This document shows, one piece after another, positions 16,608 to 26,874 of a DNA stretch of 64,000 bases. This DNA is from Pseudomonas sp. TMP9 (lineage in GTDB: Bacteria; Pseudomonadota; Gammaproteobacteria; Pseudomonadales; Pseudomonadaceae): positions 620,001 to 684,000 of the forward strand of contig NZ_CP149803.1 in assembly GCF_037943105.1 (NCBI RefSeq), in the 5' to 3' direction. Position numbers and translations under genes: made by a program. The notes beneath the pieces are model-generated. The model saw only the letters and a list, made by a program, of their open reading frames with translations, made no database searches and was not told where the DNA came from. Numbering within the stretch: the first letter of the stretch is position 1; every line of letters begins with the position of its first letter.

Positions 16608-17876
16608 ATGACTGAGTCCGTGCTCGACTATATGACCCGCCTGGGACAGGCCGCCCGCAGCGCTTCGCGCGTGTTGGCGCGTGCCAGCACCGCGCAGAAA
16701 AACCGCGCCCTGCACGCCGCCGCTGCCGCGCTCGACGCTGCGCGCGTGGCGCTAACAGCCGCTAACGAGTTGGACCTGGCCGCCGCCCGCGCCAGTGGCC
16801 TAGAGCCGGCCATGGTCGATCGCTTAGCGCTGACGCCTGCGCGTATCGATGGGATGATCGAAGGCCTGCGTCAAGTCGCCAACCTGGCGGATCCGGTCGG
16901 TGCTATTCGTGACATGAGCTACCGCCCGTCGGGTATTCAGGTGGGCAAGATGCGCGTGCCCCTGGGCGTTATCGGTATCGTTTACGAGTCGCGGCCGAAT
17001 GTGACCATTGATGCTGCCAGCCTGTGCCTAAAGTCCGGCAATGCCACCATCCTGCGCGGCGGCTCCGAGGCTATTCATTCCAACCGCGCAATCGCCGTGT
17101 GTATTCAGCGTGGCTTGGCTGAGGCAGGGCTTCCGGCTGCTGCGGTACAGGTGGTAGAAACCACTGATCGTGCTGCCGTGGGCGCGCTGATCACCATGCC
17201 AGAGTTCGTTGACGTGATTGTGCCGCGTGGCGGTAAGGGTTTGATTGAGCGCATCAGTCGCGATGCTCGGGTGCCGGTGATCAAGCACCTAGACGGCATC
17301 TGCCATGTCTATGTCGATGCCCATGCCGACTTGCCTAAGGCGCAGGCCATCGCCTTCAACGCTAAAACTTATCGCTACGGCATCTGCGGCGCCATGGAGA
17401 CCTTGCTGGTTGATCAGGCCATTGCCGCTGATTTCCTGCCGGGCATGGCTGAGCAGCTGCGGGCTAAAGGTGTTGAGCTGCGCGGTTGTGCAGTGACCTG
17501 CGGGCTGATTGAGGCCACGCCGGCGATTGAGGACGATTGGCACACCGAGTACTTGGCCGCGATTTTGTCGATCCGTGTGGTCGAAGGTTTGGACCAAGCG
17601 ATTGAGCACATCAACCATTATGGCTCGCACCACACCGACTCAATCGTCACCGAACACCAAGGGCAGGCCCGACGCTTTATCGCTGAAGTCGACTCCAGTT
17701 CGGTGATGTTAAATACCCCGACCTGTTTTGCCGATGGTTTTGAGTACGGCTTGGGTGCGGAGATCGGCATCTCCACGGACAAGCTGCACGCCCGTGGCCC
17801 GGTTGGTTTGGAAGGGCTGACCTGTGAGAAATACGTGGTGATCGGTGACGGTCAGTTGCGTGGGCAGACCGCCTAA
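16608..17876 (+). CDS. proA: Gamma-glutamyl phosphate reductase
   Basis: This 422-residue enzyme reduces L-glutamyl 5-phosphate to glutamate semialdehyde with NADPH, the second step of proline synthesis. It has the aldehyde-dehydrogenase fold with [19 protein letters not shown] text ([14 protein letters not shown]), [15 protein letters not shown], and the region [16 protein letters not shown] with the catalytic cysteine. Length matches the family. The ATG at 16608 gives the expected N-terminus. It is followed two bases later by nadD, an arrangement conserved in Pseudomonas. Confidence 0.97.
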   Translation: MTESVLDYMTRLGQAARSASRVLARASTAQKNRALHAAAAALDAARVALTAANELDLAAARASGLEPAMVDRLALTPARIDGMIEGLRQVANLADPVGAIRDMSYRPSGIQVGKMRVPLGVIGIVYESRPNVTIDAASLCLKSGNATILRGGSEAIHSNRAIAVCIQRGLAEAGLPAAAVQVVETTDRAAVGALITMPEFVDVIVPRGGKGLIERISRDARVPVIKHLDGICHVYVDAHADLPKAQAIAFNAKTYRYGICGAMETLLVDQAIAADFLPGMAEQLRAKGVELRGCAVTCGLIEATPAIEDDWHTEYLAAILSIRVVEGLDQAIEHINHYGSHHTDSIVTEHQGQARRFIAEVDSSSVMLNTPTCFADGFEYGLGAEIGISTDKLHARGPVGLEGLTCEKYVVIGDGQLRGQTA

Positions 17877-17878
17877 CA

Positions 17879-18523
17879 GTGGCGCGGCGTATCGGTTTGC
17901 TCGGTGGCACGTTTGACCCGGTTCACATTGGGCATTTGCGCAGCGCCGTGGAAGTCGCCGAAGCGCTGCAGTTGGATGAGTTGCGCCTGATTCCCAGTGC
18001 GCGACCGCCGCATCGCTCGGCACCGCAGGTGAGTGCGCTGGACCGCCTGGCTATGGTCAGGCTGGCGGTGGCTGATGCGGGTGTGTTGCAGGTGGATGAT
18101 CGCGAGCTGCACCGCGACATACCGTCCTACAGCATTGATACGCTGGAGTCCGTGCGTGCGGAGTTGGCGGCGGATGATCAGCTGGTTTTACTGCTCGGTT
18201 GGGATGCCTTTTGTGGCTTGCCAAGCTGGCAGCGTTGGGATGAGCTGCTTGAGCATTGCCATATTCTGGTCTTGCAGCGCCCGGATGCCGACAGTGAAGC
18301 GCCTGAGGCGCTGCGTAATCTGTTGGCGGCGCGCAGTGTCAGCGCGCCGTCGGCCCTGAATGGGCCGAGCGGGCACATTGCTTTTATCTGGCAGACACCC
18401 TTGGCGGTGTCGGCCACCCAGATCCGCTCGTTACTGGCGAGCGGAAAGTCGGCACGTTTTTTAGTGCCTGACGCGGTACTGGCCTATATACATGCCCACG
18501 GACTTTACCGTGGCGCGAATTGA
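17879..18523 (+). CDS. nadD: Nicotinate-nucleotide adenylyltransferase
   Basis: This 214-residue enzyme transfers AMP to nicotinate mononucleotide in NAD synthesis. It begins with the nucleotidyltransferase signature [15 protein letters not shown] (GTFDP and HxGH) and ends with SATQIRSLL, the second signature. It uses a GTG start directly after the proA stop codon, so it is probably translationally coupled. The 3' end overlaps the upstream region of rsfS. Confidence 0.96.
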   Translation: MARRIGLLGGTFDPVHIGHLRSAVEVAEALQLDELRLIPSARPPHRSAPQVSALDRLAMVRLAVADAGVLQVDDRELHRDIPSYSIDTLESVRAELAADDQLVLLLGWDAFCGLPSWQRWDELLEHCHILVLQRPDADSEAPEALRNLLAARSVSAPSALNGPSGHIAFIWQTPLAVSATQIRSLLASGKSARFLVPDAVLAYIHAHGLYRGAN

Positions 18524-18545
18524 ACACGAGATAAATGAGTTACTT

Positions 18546-18953
18546 ATGACAACTGCAAAAAAAATCATGCCCAGCGAAGACCTGGTCAAACTGGCCATCA
18601 CCGCTCTGGAAGAAATCAAAGCGCAAGACATCACCACCATTGATGTGCGCGGCAAGACCAGCATCACCGATTTCATGCTGATCGCCAGCGGCACCTCCAG
18701 CCGTCACGTTAAATCGCTGGTCGAAAACGTGCTGGAAAAAGTGAAAGAGCAGGGCGTACGCCCGATCGGTACTGAAGGCATGGACACGGGCGAGTGGGCG
18801 TTGCTCGACCTTGGCGACATCGTTGTTCACGTGATGCTGCCAACGGCGCGTGAGTTCTATGACCTTGAACGTCTGTGGCAGGGTGCTGAGCAAAGCCGCG
18901 CGCAATTCAGCGCCGAGCCAAGCGCTGAGCAATCGAGCGGCGAGCAGCAGTAA
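18546..18953 (+). CDS. rsfS: Ribosomal silencing factor
   Basis: This 135-residue RsfS/Iojap protein binds L14 (uL14) and prevents subunit joining, lowering translation in starvation. The family core is present: [33 protein letters not shown], and [16 protein letters not shown], then [11 protein letters not shown]. The C-terminal ~25 residues are a low-complexity Ser/Glu/Gln tail that looks species-specific. The ATG at 18546 is chosen because the family N-terminus follows directly. It sits between nadD and rlmH as in most Pseudomonas. Confidence 0.95.
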   Translation: MTTAKKIMPSEDLVKLAITALEEIKAQDITTIDVRGKTSITDFMLIASGTSSRHVKSLVENVLEKVKEQGVRPIGTEGMDTGEWALLDLGDIVVHVMLPTAREFYDLERLWQGAEQSRAQFSAEPSAEQSSGEQQ

Positions 18954-18963
18954 GGCCGCAGCG

Positions 18964-19431
18964 GTGCGCATCAAACTGATCGCCGTCGGCTCGCGGATGC
19001 CGCGCTGGGTGGAAGAAGGCTGGCAGGAATACGCCAAGCGCATGCCCAGCGAGCTGTCTTTAGAGTTGGTAGAAATTGCCTTGACCACCCGCGGTAAGAA
19101 CGCCGATGTGACGCGCATGATTCGCCAGGAAGGCGAGGCCATGCTGAGCAAAGTGGCACCGGGGGAACGCATTGTCACCCTTGAAGTCGAAGGGCGGCCG
19201 TGGAGCACTGAGCAATTGGCGGTTGAGTTGGACAAGTGGCGCCTGGATGCGCGCACCGTCAACCTGATGGTCGGCGGCCCGGAAGGGCTGGCACCTGAGG
19301 TGCAAGCGCGCAGCGAACAACGCTGGTCGTTATCGCCGCTGACCCTGCCGCACCCGCTGGTGCGTATTCTGATCGGTGAACAGATGTACCGTGCCTGGAC
19401 CGTGCTGTCCGGCCACCCTTATCACAAATGA
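18964..19431 (+). CDS. rlmH: 23S rRNA pseudouridine-1915 N3-methyltransferase
   Basis: This 155-residue SPOUT methyltransferase has the standard length of RlmH. It methylates the pseudouridine at 23S position 1915 in helix 69. It begins [19 protein letters not shown] and contains FLVGGPEG-like LMVGGPEGL and the C-terminal [18 protein letters not shown] knot segment. It uses a GTG start 10 bases after rsfS, consistent with coupled translation. Confidence 0.97.
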   Translation: MRIKLIAVGSRMPRWVEEGWQEYAKRMPSELSLELVEIALTTRGKNADVTRMIRQEGEAMLSKVAPGERIVTLEVEGRPWSTEQLAVELDKWRLDARTVNLMVGGPEGLAPEVQARSEQRWSLSPLTLPHPLVRILIGEQMYRAWTVLSGHPYHK

Positions 19432-19458
19432 TTTCCCAGACCTAAGCAGCAGCCATCG

Positions 19459-21348
19459 ATGCCGCAACCTATTCGCCTCAAAGACCACGAGAAAGACGGC
19501 CGCCTGATCCGCAAGCGGGCGGTGGTCGGTGCTGTGGTGGTTTTGTTGCTGACTTCGGTGCTGCTGGCGCGGATGTATTACCTGCAAGTGGTGCAGTTCG
19601 AGTACCACACCACCTTGGCAGAAAATAACCGCATTCACGTGCAGCCAATTCCGCCGAATCGCGGGCTGATTTACGACCGTAACGGCGTGATCATCGCCGA
19701 CAACCGTCCTAGCTTCAGCCTAACCCTGACGCGCGAGCGCGCCGGCGACTGGCCGCACGTACTCGATGTGATCGTCGAGGTGCTGGAACTTGAGCCCGAT
19801 GACCGCGCGCTTTTTGAGCGGCGTGTGCGTCAAGGGCGTCGACCTTTTGAGCCGGTGCCGGTGCTGTTTGAGCTAAGCGAAGAGCAAATCGCCCGGGTCG
19901 CGGTCAACCAGTTCCGCTTGCCGGGGGTGGAGGTGGTGGCGCAACTGGTGCGGCACTACCCGCTGGGTGAGCATTTTGCGCATTCGGTGGGCTATGTTGG
20001 GCGCATCAACGAAAAAGAGCTGAAAACCCTCGATCCGGTGGCCTACAGCGGCACGCACCATATCGGCAAGACCGGTATTGAACGCTTCTATGAGGACGAG
20101 CTGCACGGCGAAGTCGGTTACGAAGAAGTCGAAACCAACGCCCGTGGTCGGGTGTTGCGCGTACTCAAACGCACCGATCCGATCCCCGGCAAGGACATTG
20201 TGCTGAGCCTGGATATCCGCTTGCAGGAGGCTGCAGAGGCCGCCTTGGCCGGTCGTCGTGGGGCGATTGTGGCGATTCAGCCGCAAACTGGCGAAGTACT
20301 GGCGATGGTCAGTCAGCCTAGCTTCGATCCCAACCCCTTCGTTACGGGCATCGGCTTTAAGGCGTATGCCGATTTGCGCGACTCTATCGACCGGCCGCTG
20401 TACAACCGGGTGTTGCGCGGCCTTTATCCGCCGGGCTCAACCATTAAGCCAATGGTGGCAGTCGCAGGATTAGATGCTGGCGTGGTGACCCCGCAGACCC
20501 GCGTGTTCGACCCAGGTTTCTACCAGTTGCAGGGGCACAGCCACAAATACCGTAACTGGAACCGCACGGGTGACGGTTGGGTGGACATGGACCTGGCTAT
20601 TGCCCGCTCCAACGACACCTACTTCTACTCGCTGGCGCACAAAATGGGCATCGACCGCCTGCATGACTATATGAGCCGTTTTGGTCTGGGTCAGCGCGTG
20701 TCGCTGGACATGTTTGAGGAGACTGCCGGGCTGATGCCTTCGCGTGACTGGAAGCGTGCGCGTTACCGCCAACCGTGGTACCCCGGTGAAACGCTGATCC
20801 TCGGCATCGGTCAGGGTTATATGCAAACCACCCCGCTGCAACTGGCCCAGGCCACGGCGCTGATGGCCACACGCGGCAAGTGGATTCGTCCACACCTGGC
20901 CAAGACCATTCAAGGACGGGTCCCGGTAGACCCGAATCCGCTGCCGGATATTGTTCTGCGTGATCCGAAATTCTGGAGCATCGGCCAGCACGGTATGGAG
21001 CAGGTGATGCACGGCCCACGTGGCACCGCACGCAAGGTCGGCGATATTGCGCTGTACCGGATTGCCGGCAAGAGTGGCACCGCGCAGGTTGTGGCGATCA
21101 AACAGGGCGAGAAATACGACCGCAGCAAGGTGGCCGAGCGTCACCTTGATCACGCGTTGTTTGTTGCGTTTGCGCCGGCCCACGACCCACAAATTGCCGT
21201 GTCAGTCATGGTGGAAAACGGTGAGTCAGGTTCCGGGGTCGCTGCGCCGGTGATGAAGCAGGTGGTCGATGCGTGGCTGCTGGATGAGAACGGCCAGTTA
21301 AAAGCTGAATATGCCCCGCCTGTGGCGGCTGAGGTCGCTGCGCCATGA
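19459..21348 (+). CDS. mrdA: Penicillin-binding protein 2 (elongation transpeptidase)
   Basis: This 629-residue class B PBP cross-links peptidoglycan during rod elongation. A short cytosolic N-terminus and one membrane helix (VVVLLLTSVLLARMYYL) precede the pedestal domain (PNRGLIYDRNG) and the transpeptidase domain. Catalytic motifs are PGSTIKPM with Ser327 and Lys330, SND (SNDTYFYSL), and KSGTAQV. The gene overlaps rodA by four bases (ATGA), so the synthase pair is made in balance. Confidence 0.97.
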   Translation: MPQPIRLKDHEKDGRLIRKRAVVGAVVVLLLTSVLLARMYYLQVVQFEYHTTLAENNRIHVQPIPPNRGLIYDRNGVIIADNRPSFSLTLTRERAGDWPHVLDVIVEVLELEPDDRALFERRVRQGRRPFEPVPVLFELSEEQIARVAVNQFRLPGVEVVAQLVRHYPLGEHFAHSVGYVGRINEKELKTLDPVAYSGTHHIGKTGIERFYEDELHGEVGYEEVETNARGRVLRVLKRTDPIPGKDIVLSLDIRLQEAAEAALAGRRGAIVAIQPQTGEVLAMVSQPSFDPNPFVTGIGFKAYADLRDSIDRPLYNRVLRGLYPPGSTIKPMVAVAGLDAGVVTPQTRVFDPGFYQLQGHSHKYRNWNRTGDGWVDMDLAIARSNDTYFYSLAHKMGIDRLHDYMSRFGLGQRVSLDMFEETAGLMPSRDWKRARYRQPWYPGETLILGIGQGYMQTTPLQLAQATALMATRGKWIRPHLAKTIQGRVPVDPNPLPDIVLRDPKFWSIGQHGMEQVMHGPRGTARKVGDIALYRIAGKSGTAQVVAIKQGEKYDRSKVAERHLDHALFVAFAPAHDPQIAVSVMVENGESGSGVAAPVMKQVVDAWLLDENGQLKAEYAPPVAAEVAAP

Positions 21349-22490
21349 GTAATAATTTCGACCGTAACCTCTCCACCGATGACTTAATGCGCCGCCGTGC
21401 GACCTTGTTGCAGCGCCTGCACATCGATGGCGTGTTGCTGTTACTGCTGCTGATCTTGGCAGCGGGCGGTCTATTTCTTTTGTATTCCGCCAGCGGTAAA
21501 AACCTCGACTTGTTGGCTAAACAGGCCAGTTCCTTCGGCATCGGCTTGGTGGGTATGTTGATTATTGCCCAGTTTGAGCCGCGTTTTATGGCGCGCTGGG
21601 TGCCGCTGGCCTATATCGGCGGTGTCGGTTTGTTGGTGGTGGTGGACGTTATGGGCCACAACGCCATGGGCGCCACGCGCTGGATCAATATCCCCGGGGT
21701 GATTCGCTTCCAGCCCTCAGAGTTTATGAAGATCATCATGCCGGCGACCATCGCCTGGTACCTGTCCAGCCGCAGTTTGCCGCCGCGGCTGAAACACATT
21801 TGCATCAGCTTAGCGATGATCATAGTGCCGTTTGTGCTGATTCTGCTGCAGCCCGACCTGGGTACCTCATTGCTGATTATCGCCTCGGGCGGTTTTGTGC
21901 TGTTTATTGCAGGCCTGCAGTGGCGCTGGGTGATGGGGGCGGTCACGGCGGTGGTGCCGATTGCCATCGGCATGTGGCTATTTGTTATGCGGGACTACCA
22001 AAAGCAGCGGGTGCTGACCTTTCTCAACCCAGAAAGCGACCCGCTGGGTAGCGGTTGGAACATTATCCAGTCCAAGGCGGCCATCGGTTCTGGCGGTGTG
22101 TTTGGCAAAGGCTGGCTGCAAGGCACGCAGTCGCACTTGGATTTTCTCCCGGAGAGCCACACCGATTTTATTATTGCCGTATTGGCCGAAGAATTTGGCT
22201 TGGTCGGGGTGTGTTTGTTACTGCTGGTGTACATGCTGTTGATCGCGCGTGGGCTGGTGATTACCGTGCAAGCGCAGACGCTGTTCGGTAAGCTTCTCGC
22301 CGGGGCGTTGACCATGACTTTCTTTGTTTATGTATTCGTTAATATCGGTATGGTCAGTGGTTTGCTGCCAGTGGTGGGCGTACCGCTGCCCTTTATCAGC
22401 TATGGCGGCACCTCGCTGATTACGCTGTTGGCCGGCTTTGGGATTTTGATGTCAATCCACACTCACCGTAAGTGGATGGCGCAGGTTTGA
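21345..22490 (+). CDS. rodA: Peptidoglycan glycosyltransferase RodA
   Basis: This 381-residue SEDS protein has about ten membrane helices. It polymerises lipid II into glycan strands as the partner of PBP2. Typical segments are GATRWINIPG, RFQPSEFMKI, LLQPDLGTSLL, and the C-terminal PLPFISYGGTSLITLL. The long periplasmic loop includes SDPLGSGWNIIQSKAAIGSGG. It starts inside the end of mrdA. Confidence 0.97.
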   Translation: MSNNFDRNLSTDDLMRRRATLLQRLHIDGVLLLLLLILAAGGLFLLYSASGKNLDLLAKQASSFGIGLVGMLIIAQFEPRFMARWVPLAYIGGVGLLVVVDVMGHNAMGATRWINIPGVIRFQPSEFMKIIMPATIAWYLSSRSLPPRLKHICISLAMIIVPFVLILLQPDLGTSLLIIASGGFVLFIAGLQWRWVMGAVTAVVPIAIGMWLFVMRDYQKQRVLTFLNPESDPLGSGWNIIQSKAAIGSGGVFGKGWLQGTQSHLDFLPESHTDFIIAVLAEEFGLVGVCLLLLVYMLLIARGLVITVQAQTLFGKLLAGALTMTFFVYVFVNIGMVSGLLPVVGVPLPFISYGGTSLITLLAGFGILMSIHTHRKWMAQV

Positions 22491-22498
22491 TTAGGATT

Positions 22499-23518
22499 AT
22501 GAATTCAATGCAAAAAACACGTGGTTGGATGGTACGTACTGCACCTTGGCTGGCGTTGGTTGGGGTGTGCGGGGCGGTTCAGCCTGCGTTGGCCAGCGAC
22601 TACCAGCAGTCGCCACAAGTGGCTGAGTTTATCGGTGAGATGACCCGCGATTATGGCTTTGCTGGTGAGCAACTGGTTGGGATGTTTGCTGAGGTTGAGC
22701 GCAAGCAGGCCATCCTCGATGCCATCTCACGGCCAGCGGAGAAGGTTAAGCAGTGGAAAGATTACCGACCGATCTTTATCACCGATGCGCGGATCAACAA
22801 CGGTGTGGCGTTCTGGAAGCTGCATGAAGAGACCCTGGCCCGCGCCGAGGCTGAGTACGGCGTACCCGCCCAAGTAATAGTCGCAATCATTGGGGTAGAA
22901 ACCTCTTACGGCGGCAATACCGGCAGTTGGCGAGTGATGGACGCACTGTCGACCCTGGCCTTCGATTACCCGCCACGCTCACCCTTCTTTCGTAAGGAGC
23001 TGCGTGAGTTCCTGTTACTGACCCGTGAGGAGCAAGTTGAGCCACTGAGCCTGAAAGGCTCTTACGCCGGCGCCATGGGCTTGCCGCAGTTTATGCCAAG
23101 CAGCTTTCGCGCCTATGCCGTGGATTTTGACGGTGACGGCCACATCAATATTTGGACCAATCCAGTGGACGCCATCGGCAGCGTCGCCAGTTACTTCAAG
23201 CGTCACGCCTGGCAGCCCGGTCAGCCGGTAGTCAGCGCGGCAACGGTGAAAGGCGCCCAGGTCGATCAGGGCTTAACAGTAGGCCTGGACCCGGTAAAAA
23301 CGGCAGCTGAATTACGGGCGCTGGGTTGGACAAGTGCTGATCCGCTGGCAGATGACTTGCCCGTGACGGCCTTCCGTTTGGAAGGCGCCGAGGGCCCTGA
23401 GCACTGGCTGGGTCTGCCGAATTTCTTTGTGATCACCCGCTACAATCGCAGCGTGATGTATGCCATGGCAGTTAATCAGCTGGCAGAGTTGCTGGTCGAT
23501 GCGCGGGGTAAAAATTGA
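22499..23518 (+). CDS. mltB: Lytic murein transglycosylase B
   Basis: This 339-residue exported enzyme cleaves glycan strands with formation of 1,6-anhydro-MurNAc. A hydrophobic export signal (APWLALVGVCGAVQPALA) precedes the mature domain. The catalytic glutamate is Glu134 in IGVETSYGGNTG, followed by YAGAMGLPQFMPSSF and the EF-hand-like DFDGDGHINIW. A Cys in the signal region (GVCG) might support lipidation, but the box is not a good one. AGGA precedes the ATG. Its stop overlaps the rlpA start (TGATG). Confidence 0.94.
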   Translation: MNSMQKTRGWMVRTAPWLALVGVCGAVQPALASDYQQSPQVAEFIGEMTRDYGFAGEQLVGMFAEVERKQAILDAISRPAEKVKQWKDYRPIFITDARINNGVAFWKLHEETLARAEAEYGVPAQVIVAIIGVETSYGGNTGSWRVMDALSTLAFDYPPRSPFFRKELREFLLLTREEQVEPLSLKGSYAGAMGLPQFMPSSFRAYAVDFDGDGHINIWTNPVDAIGSVASYFKRHAWQPGQPVVSAATVKGAQVDQGLTVGLDPVKTAAELRALGWTSADPLADDLPVTAFRLEGAEGPEHWLGLPNFFVITRYNRSVMYAMAVNQLAELLVDARGKN

Positions 23519-24522
23519 TGGTGCGTTTACCCTTTAAATTAGCTGCTTATGGCAGCTTGATGCTGCTGTTGGCCAGTTGCTCGTCAAGCCGAGCGCCGGA
23601 GCCGGTCGCGCCGATCCTTAAGGGCGGAGCGATTTCCGGGCCGGGTGATTTCAATCGTCCACACAAAGACGGTGCGCCATGGTGGGATGTTGACGTCTCG
23701 TTGATCCCCGATGCGGTGCCGATGCCCCATTACGGCCCGGTTAAAGCCAGCCCTTACACGGTATTCGGTAAGCAGTACTACCCAATTCCCGATGCCCGGC
23801 GCTACCAAGCAGTTGGTCCAGCGTCTTGGTATGGCACCAAGTTCCATGGTCAGGCCACGGCTAACGGTGAAACCTACGACCTGTATGGCATGACTGCCGC
23901 GCACAAGACCCTGCCGCTGCCCAGTTACGTGCGCGTGACTAATTTGGAAAACGGTAAAACTGCGGTGTTGCGCGTGAATGACCGTGGGCCGTTCTATTCC
24001 GATCGGATTATCGACCTGTCTTTCGCTGCCGCTAAAAAGCTCGGTTATGCAGAAAGCGGCACGGCGCAGGTTAAAGTTGAGGGCATTGATCCCCATGAGT
24101 GGTGGGCTCAGCAGGGTCGTCCAGTGCCATTGGTATTAGCCTCGCCGCAGCAAGTGGCTCAGGTTAAAACCACGCCGCAGCCGGTGTCCCAGCCATTCGA
24201 GCAATATTCGCCGCCACCGCAACAGCATGCCGCCGCGGTGCTCCCCGTGCAGATTGACGCAAAAAAAAACGCTTCAGTAGGAGCCTCTGGCCTGTATCTC
24301 CAGGTAGGAGCCTTCGCCAATCCGGACGCTGCGGAGCTGCTTCGTTCGAAACTGAGCGAGACAGTGGCTGCCCCCGCGTTCGTCAGCTCAGTGGTGCGCA
24401 ACCAACAGATCTTGCACCGCGTGCGCCTGGGGCCGGTGAGCAGCCAACGCGAGGCTGAGCAGCTGCAAGACAGCGTGCGTCTGGCTAATCTGGGCGAGCC
24501 AACTGTGGTCAAAGCAGACTGA
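23518..24522 (+). CDS. rlpA: RlpA septal lytic transglycosylase lipoprotein
   Basis: This 334-residue outer-membrane lipoprotein has the box LLLASCSSS. A double-psi beta-barrel domain (ASWYGTKFHGQATANGE ... ALRVNDRGPF-like LRVNDRGPFYSDRIIDLS) occupies residues ~95-190, and a C-terminal SPOR domain (LYLQVGAFANPDAAELL) occupies ~258-334. In P. aeruginosa, RlpA digests glycan strands that lack stem peptides and acts in daughter-cell separation; the same is inferred here. A proline/glutamine-rich linker joins the domains. Confidence 0.95.
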   Translation: MVRLPFKLAAYGSLMLLLASCSSSRAPEPVAPILKGGAISGPGDFNRPHKDGAPWWDVDVSLIPDAVPMPHYGPVKASPYTVFGKQYYPIPDARRYQAVGPASWYGTKFHGQATANGETYDLYGMTAAHKTLPLPSYVRVTNLENGKTAVLRVNDRGPFYSDRIIDLSFAAAKKLGYAESGTAQVKVEGIDPHEWWAQQGRPVPLVLASPQQVAQVKTTPQPVSQPFEQYSPPPQQHAAAVLPVQIDAKKNASVGASGLYLQVGAFANPDAAELLRSKLSETVAAPAFVSSVVRNQQILHRVRLGPVSSQREAEQLQDSVRLANLGEPTVVKAD

Positions 24523-24641
24523 CAGGGCACTAATGCTGTTAATGCCGGACTAAAAGCATGCCGCTCAGTTAATTCTTGGTCGGCCGCAGTATCCATCATG
24601 CCCTTATGGGCTGTTCCACCATCAGCAATCTAGAGAGACGG

Positions 24642-25817
24642 ATGAATATCACCAGCTTTGCGCAACGTGTTTTCCTTTCACTTTCCCTGCTCAGTGCATC
24701 GGCTGCTTGGGCTAACCAGCCAGCCATTCCCTCTGCTCCACAGCTGGCTGCCAAGTCCTATGTGCTGCTGGATGCCGCCAGCGGTAAGGTGTTGGTGGAA
24801 AATAACGGTGACCAGCGCTTGCCGCCGGCCAGTCTGACCAAGCTGATGACGGCCTACATTGCCACTCTGGAAATCCGCAAGGGCAAGATCGGTGAGCAAG
24901 ATCTGGTGCCGATTAGTGAGCATGCGTGGCGCACCGGCGGCGCTGCATCCGGTGGCTCGACCATGTTCCTGCCGCTGAACAGTCAGGCTAGCGTGGACGA
25001 TCTGCTGCACGGGGTGATCATCCAATCGGGTAACGATGCCAGCATCGCCTTGGCTGAGTACATCGCCGGTAGCGAAGACGCCTTTGCCGACATGATGAAC
25101 GAAACGGCGGCGCGTCTGGGCATGAGCAACAGCCACTTTATGAACGCCACTGGCCTGCCGCACCCTGAGCATTATTCCAGTGCGCACGATATGGCGGTGC
25201 TGGCTCGCGCCATCATCAACGAAGACCAGGAACACTACGCCATCTATGCGCAGAAGGACTTTCTCTGGAACAACATCAAGCAAGGCAACCGCAACCTGCT
25301 GCTGTGGCGTGACAAAACCGTTGATGGCCTGAAAACCGGGCATACCGAGGAAGCGGGTTACTGCTTAGTAGCCTCGGCTGTACGCGATGGCGCACGCATG
25401 ATTACCTCGGTGTTTGGTACCGTCAGCGAATCGGCCCGTGCAGCAGAAACCCAGAAGCTGATGACCTATGGTTTCCGCTTCTTTGAGACCCGCACCTTCT
25501 ACCAAAAAGGTCAGGAGCTTGCCCAATCCCAGGTGTGGAAAGGTGCTGCGCGTCAGGTCAAAGCTGGCTTGGCCAATGACTTGACCCTGACGTTGCCAAA
25601 AGGTCAGCTGGACAAGCTGCAGGCCGGCATGATCCTCAACCCGCAACTCACCGCGCCGATTGCGCTGGGTGATGTAATCGGTACGGTGCAGGTCAAGCTG
25701 GGCGAGGACGTGGTGCACAGCGCTGATTTGATTGCTCTGGAGGCTGTCGAAGAGGGCAGCTTCTTCCGCCGTCTGTGGGACAGCGTCAGCTTGTTCTTCT
25801 TCGGGCTATTCAACTGA
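24642..25817 (+). CDS. dacA: D-alanyl-D-alanine carboxypeptidase (PBP5/6 type)
   Basis: This 391-residue enzyme removes the terminal D-Ala from peptidoglycan pentapeptides. It has an export signal ending at AWA, catalytic Ser64 and Lys67 in ASLTKLMT, the SGN motif in IQSGNDASIA, and KTG in LKTGHTEEAG. The C-terminal beta domain ends in an amphipathic membrane-anchoring helix (FFRRLWDSVSLFFFGLFN). GAGAGACGG precedes the ATG. About 120 bases separate it from rlpA, so a separate promoter is possible. Confidence 0.96.
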   Translation: MNITSFAQRVFLSLSLLSASAAWANQPAIPSAPQLAAKSYVLLDAASGKVLVENNGDQRLPPASLTKLMTAYIATLEIRKGKIGEQDLVPISEHAWRTGGAASGGSTMFLPLNSQASVDDLLHGVIIQSGNDASIALAEYIAGSEDAFADMMNETAARLGMSNSHFMNATGLPHPEHYSSAHDMAVLARAIINEDQEHYAIYAQKDFLWNNIKQGNRNLLLWRDKTVDGLKTGHTEEAGYCLVASAVRDGARMITSVFGTVSESARAAETQKLMTYGFRFFETRTFYQKGQELAQSQVWKGAARQVKAGLANDLTLTLPKGQLDKLQAGMILNPQLTAPIALGDVIGTVQVKLGEDVVHSADLIALEAVEEGSFFRRLWDSVSLFFFGLFN

Positions 25818-25887
25818 CAACGTGACCTGCTCGCCCTTGCCGAACTGCAGGGGCGTTGTGGCCACGGCTTACGAGGCCGTTACCACC

Positions 25888-26163
25888 ATGACTCAACCTG
25901 ACGTCAAAACCCATAAAATCGAATTTCCCTGCGCGGATTACCCAATCAAAGTAGTCGGCGACAGTGGTGCTATGTACAAAAGCACGGTGATCGAAATCCT
26001 TAGCAAGCACGCCAAGGTCGATCTCAGTACGTTGGCTGAACGCCAGAGCCGTAACGGTAAGTACACCACGGTGCAGTTGCACATCGAGGCCACTGGTGAA
26101 GACCAGTTGCGCGATATCAACAGTGCGTTGCGCGCCACCGGTATCGTTCATATGGTGCTTTGA
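25888..26163 (+). CDS. ybeD: DUF493 (YbeD-like) small protein
   Basis: This 91-residue ferredoxin-like-fold protein contains [17 protein letters not shown] and ends IVHMVL. It is widely conserved between dacA and lipB, but its biochemical role is unknown; an ACT-like regulatory function has been suggested from its fold. A GAGG lies about 11 bases upstream of the ATG. Its stop codon overlaps the lipB start (TGATG), so it is linked to lipoate transfer at least by expression. Confidence 0.93.
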   Translation: MTQPDVKTHKIEFPCADYPIKVVGDSGAMYKSTVIEILSKHAKVDLSTLAERQSRNGKYTTVQLHIEATGEDQLRDINSALRATGIVHMVL

Positions 26164-26816
26164 TGAGCCTGCCGCTCGGCTTTCGCGAGCTGGGTCAGGT
26201 TGACTACCAGCCCATCTGGCATGCCATGCAGCGCTTTACTGATACGCGCGGCGTCGATACGCCTGACGAGATCTGGCTGCTCGAACACTCCCCTGTTTTT
26301 ACCCAAGGCCAGGCCGGCAAGGCCGAGCACGTGCTGTTTGCGGGTGATATTCCGGTGGTGCAGGTCGACCGTGGTGGCCAGGTGACGTACCACGGTCCCG
26401 GTCAGTTAGTGGCGTATCTGCTGTTAGATATACGTCGCAGTGGTATGGGTGTGCGCGACCTGGTCAGCCGCATTGAGCGCAGCCTGATTGACCTGTTGGC
26501 CAGCTACGGCGTTAAGGCGGCGGCCAAGCCGGATGCGCCGGGCGTGTACGTCGATGGCGCGAAGATCGCGTCCCTCGGGTTGCGCATTCGTAATGGGCGC
26601 TCTTTTCACGGCTTGGCGCTGAATGTCGACATGGATTTGCAGCCCTTCCAGCGCATCAATCCGTGCGGGTATGCCGGTATGGCTATGACGCAGCTGGCTG
26701 ACCAAGCCACAGAGTCAGTGACTATTGCGCAGGTCAGTGCGCGGCTGCGTGAGCAGTTGGTCAAGCACCTCGATTACGCCCAGCAGCAAAATTTGGCCGG
26801 TAAAGTAAGCGACTAA
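26163..26816 (+). CDS. lipB: Octanoyl-[acyl carrier protein]:protein N-octanoyltransferase
   Basis: This 217-residue enzyme moves octanoate from ACP to lipoyl domains. The motif [19 protein letters not shown] is complete. The catalytic lysine is in [11 protein letters not shown] and the catalytic cysteine in [15 protein letters not shown]. The ATG at 26163 shares bases with the ybeD stop; the TTG just before it is not needed. It converges on lipA, the next enzyme of the pathway, across a shared terminator. Confidence 0.97.
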   Translation: MSLPLGFRELGQVDYQPIWHAMQRFTDTRGVDTPDEIWLLEHSPVFTQGQAGKAEHVLFAGDIPVVQVDRGGQVTYHGPGQLVAYLLLDIRRSGMGVRDLVSRIERSLIDLLASYGVKAAAKPDAPGVYVDGAKIASLGLRIRNGRSFHGLALNVDMDLQPFQRINPCGYAGMAMTQLADQATESVTIAQVSARLREQLVKHLDYAQQQNLAGKVSD

Positions 26817-26828
26817 ACCGCGCCTAAA

Positions 26829-26868
26829 AAAACGCCTGACCCAGACAAAGTCTTGGGTCAGGCGTTTT
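26829..26868. terminator. Bidirectional terminator between lipB and lipA
   Basis: A perfect 15-bp stem (arms 26829-26843 and 26854-26868, core CGCCTGACCCA) has a 10-base loop and is flanked by an A run on the left and a T run on the right. It can end transcripts from both sides, as expected for convergent genes whose stop codons are at 26816 and 26875. Confidence 0.95.
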
Positions 26869-26874
26869 CTAAGA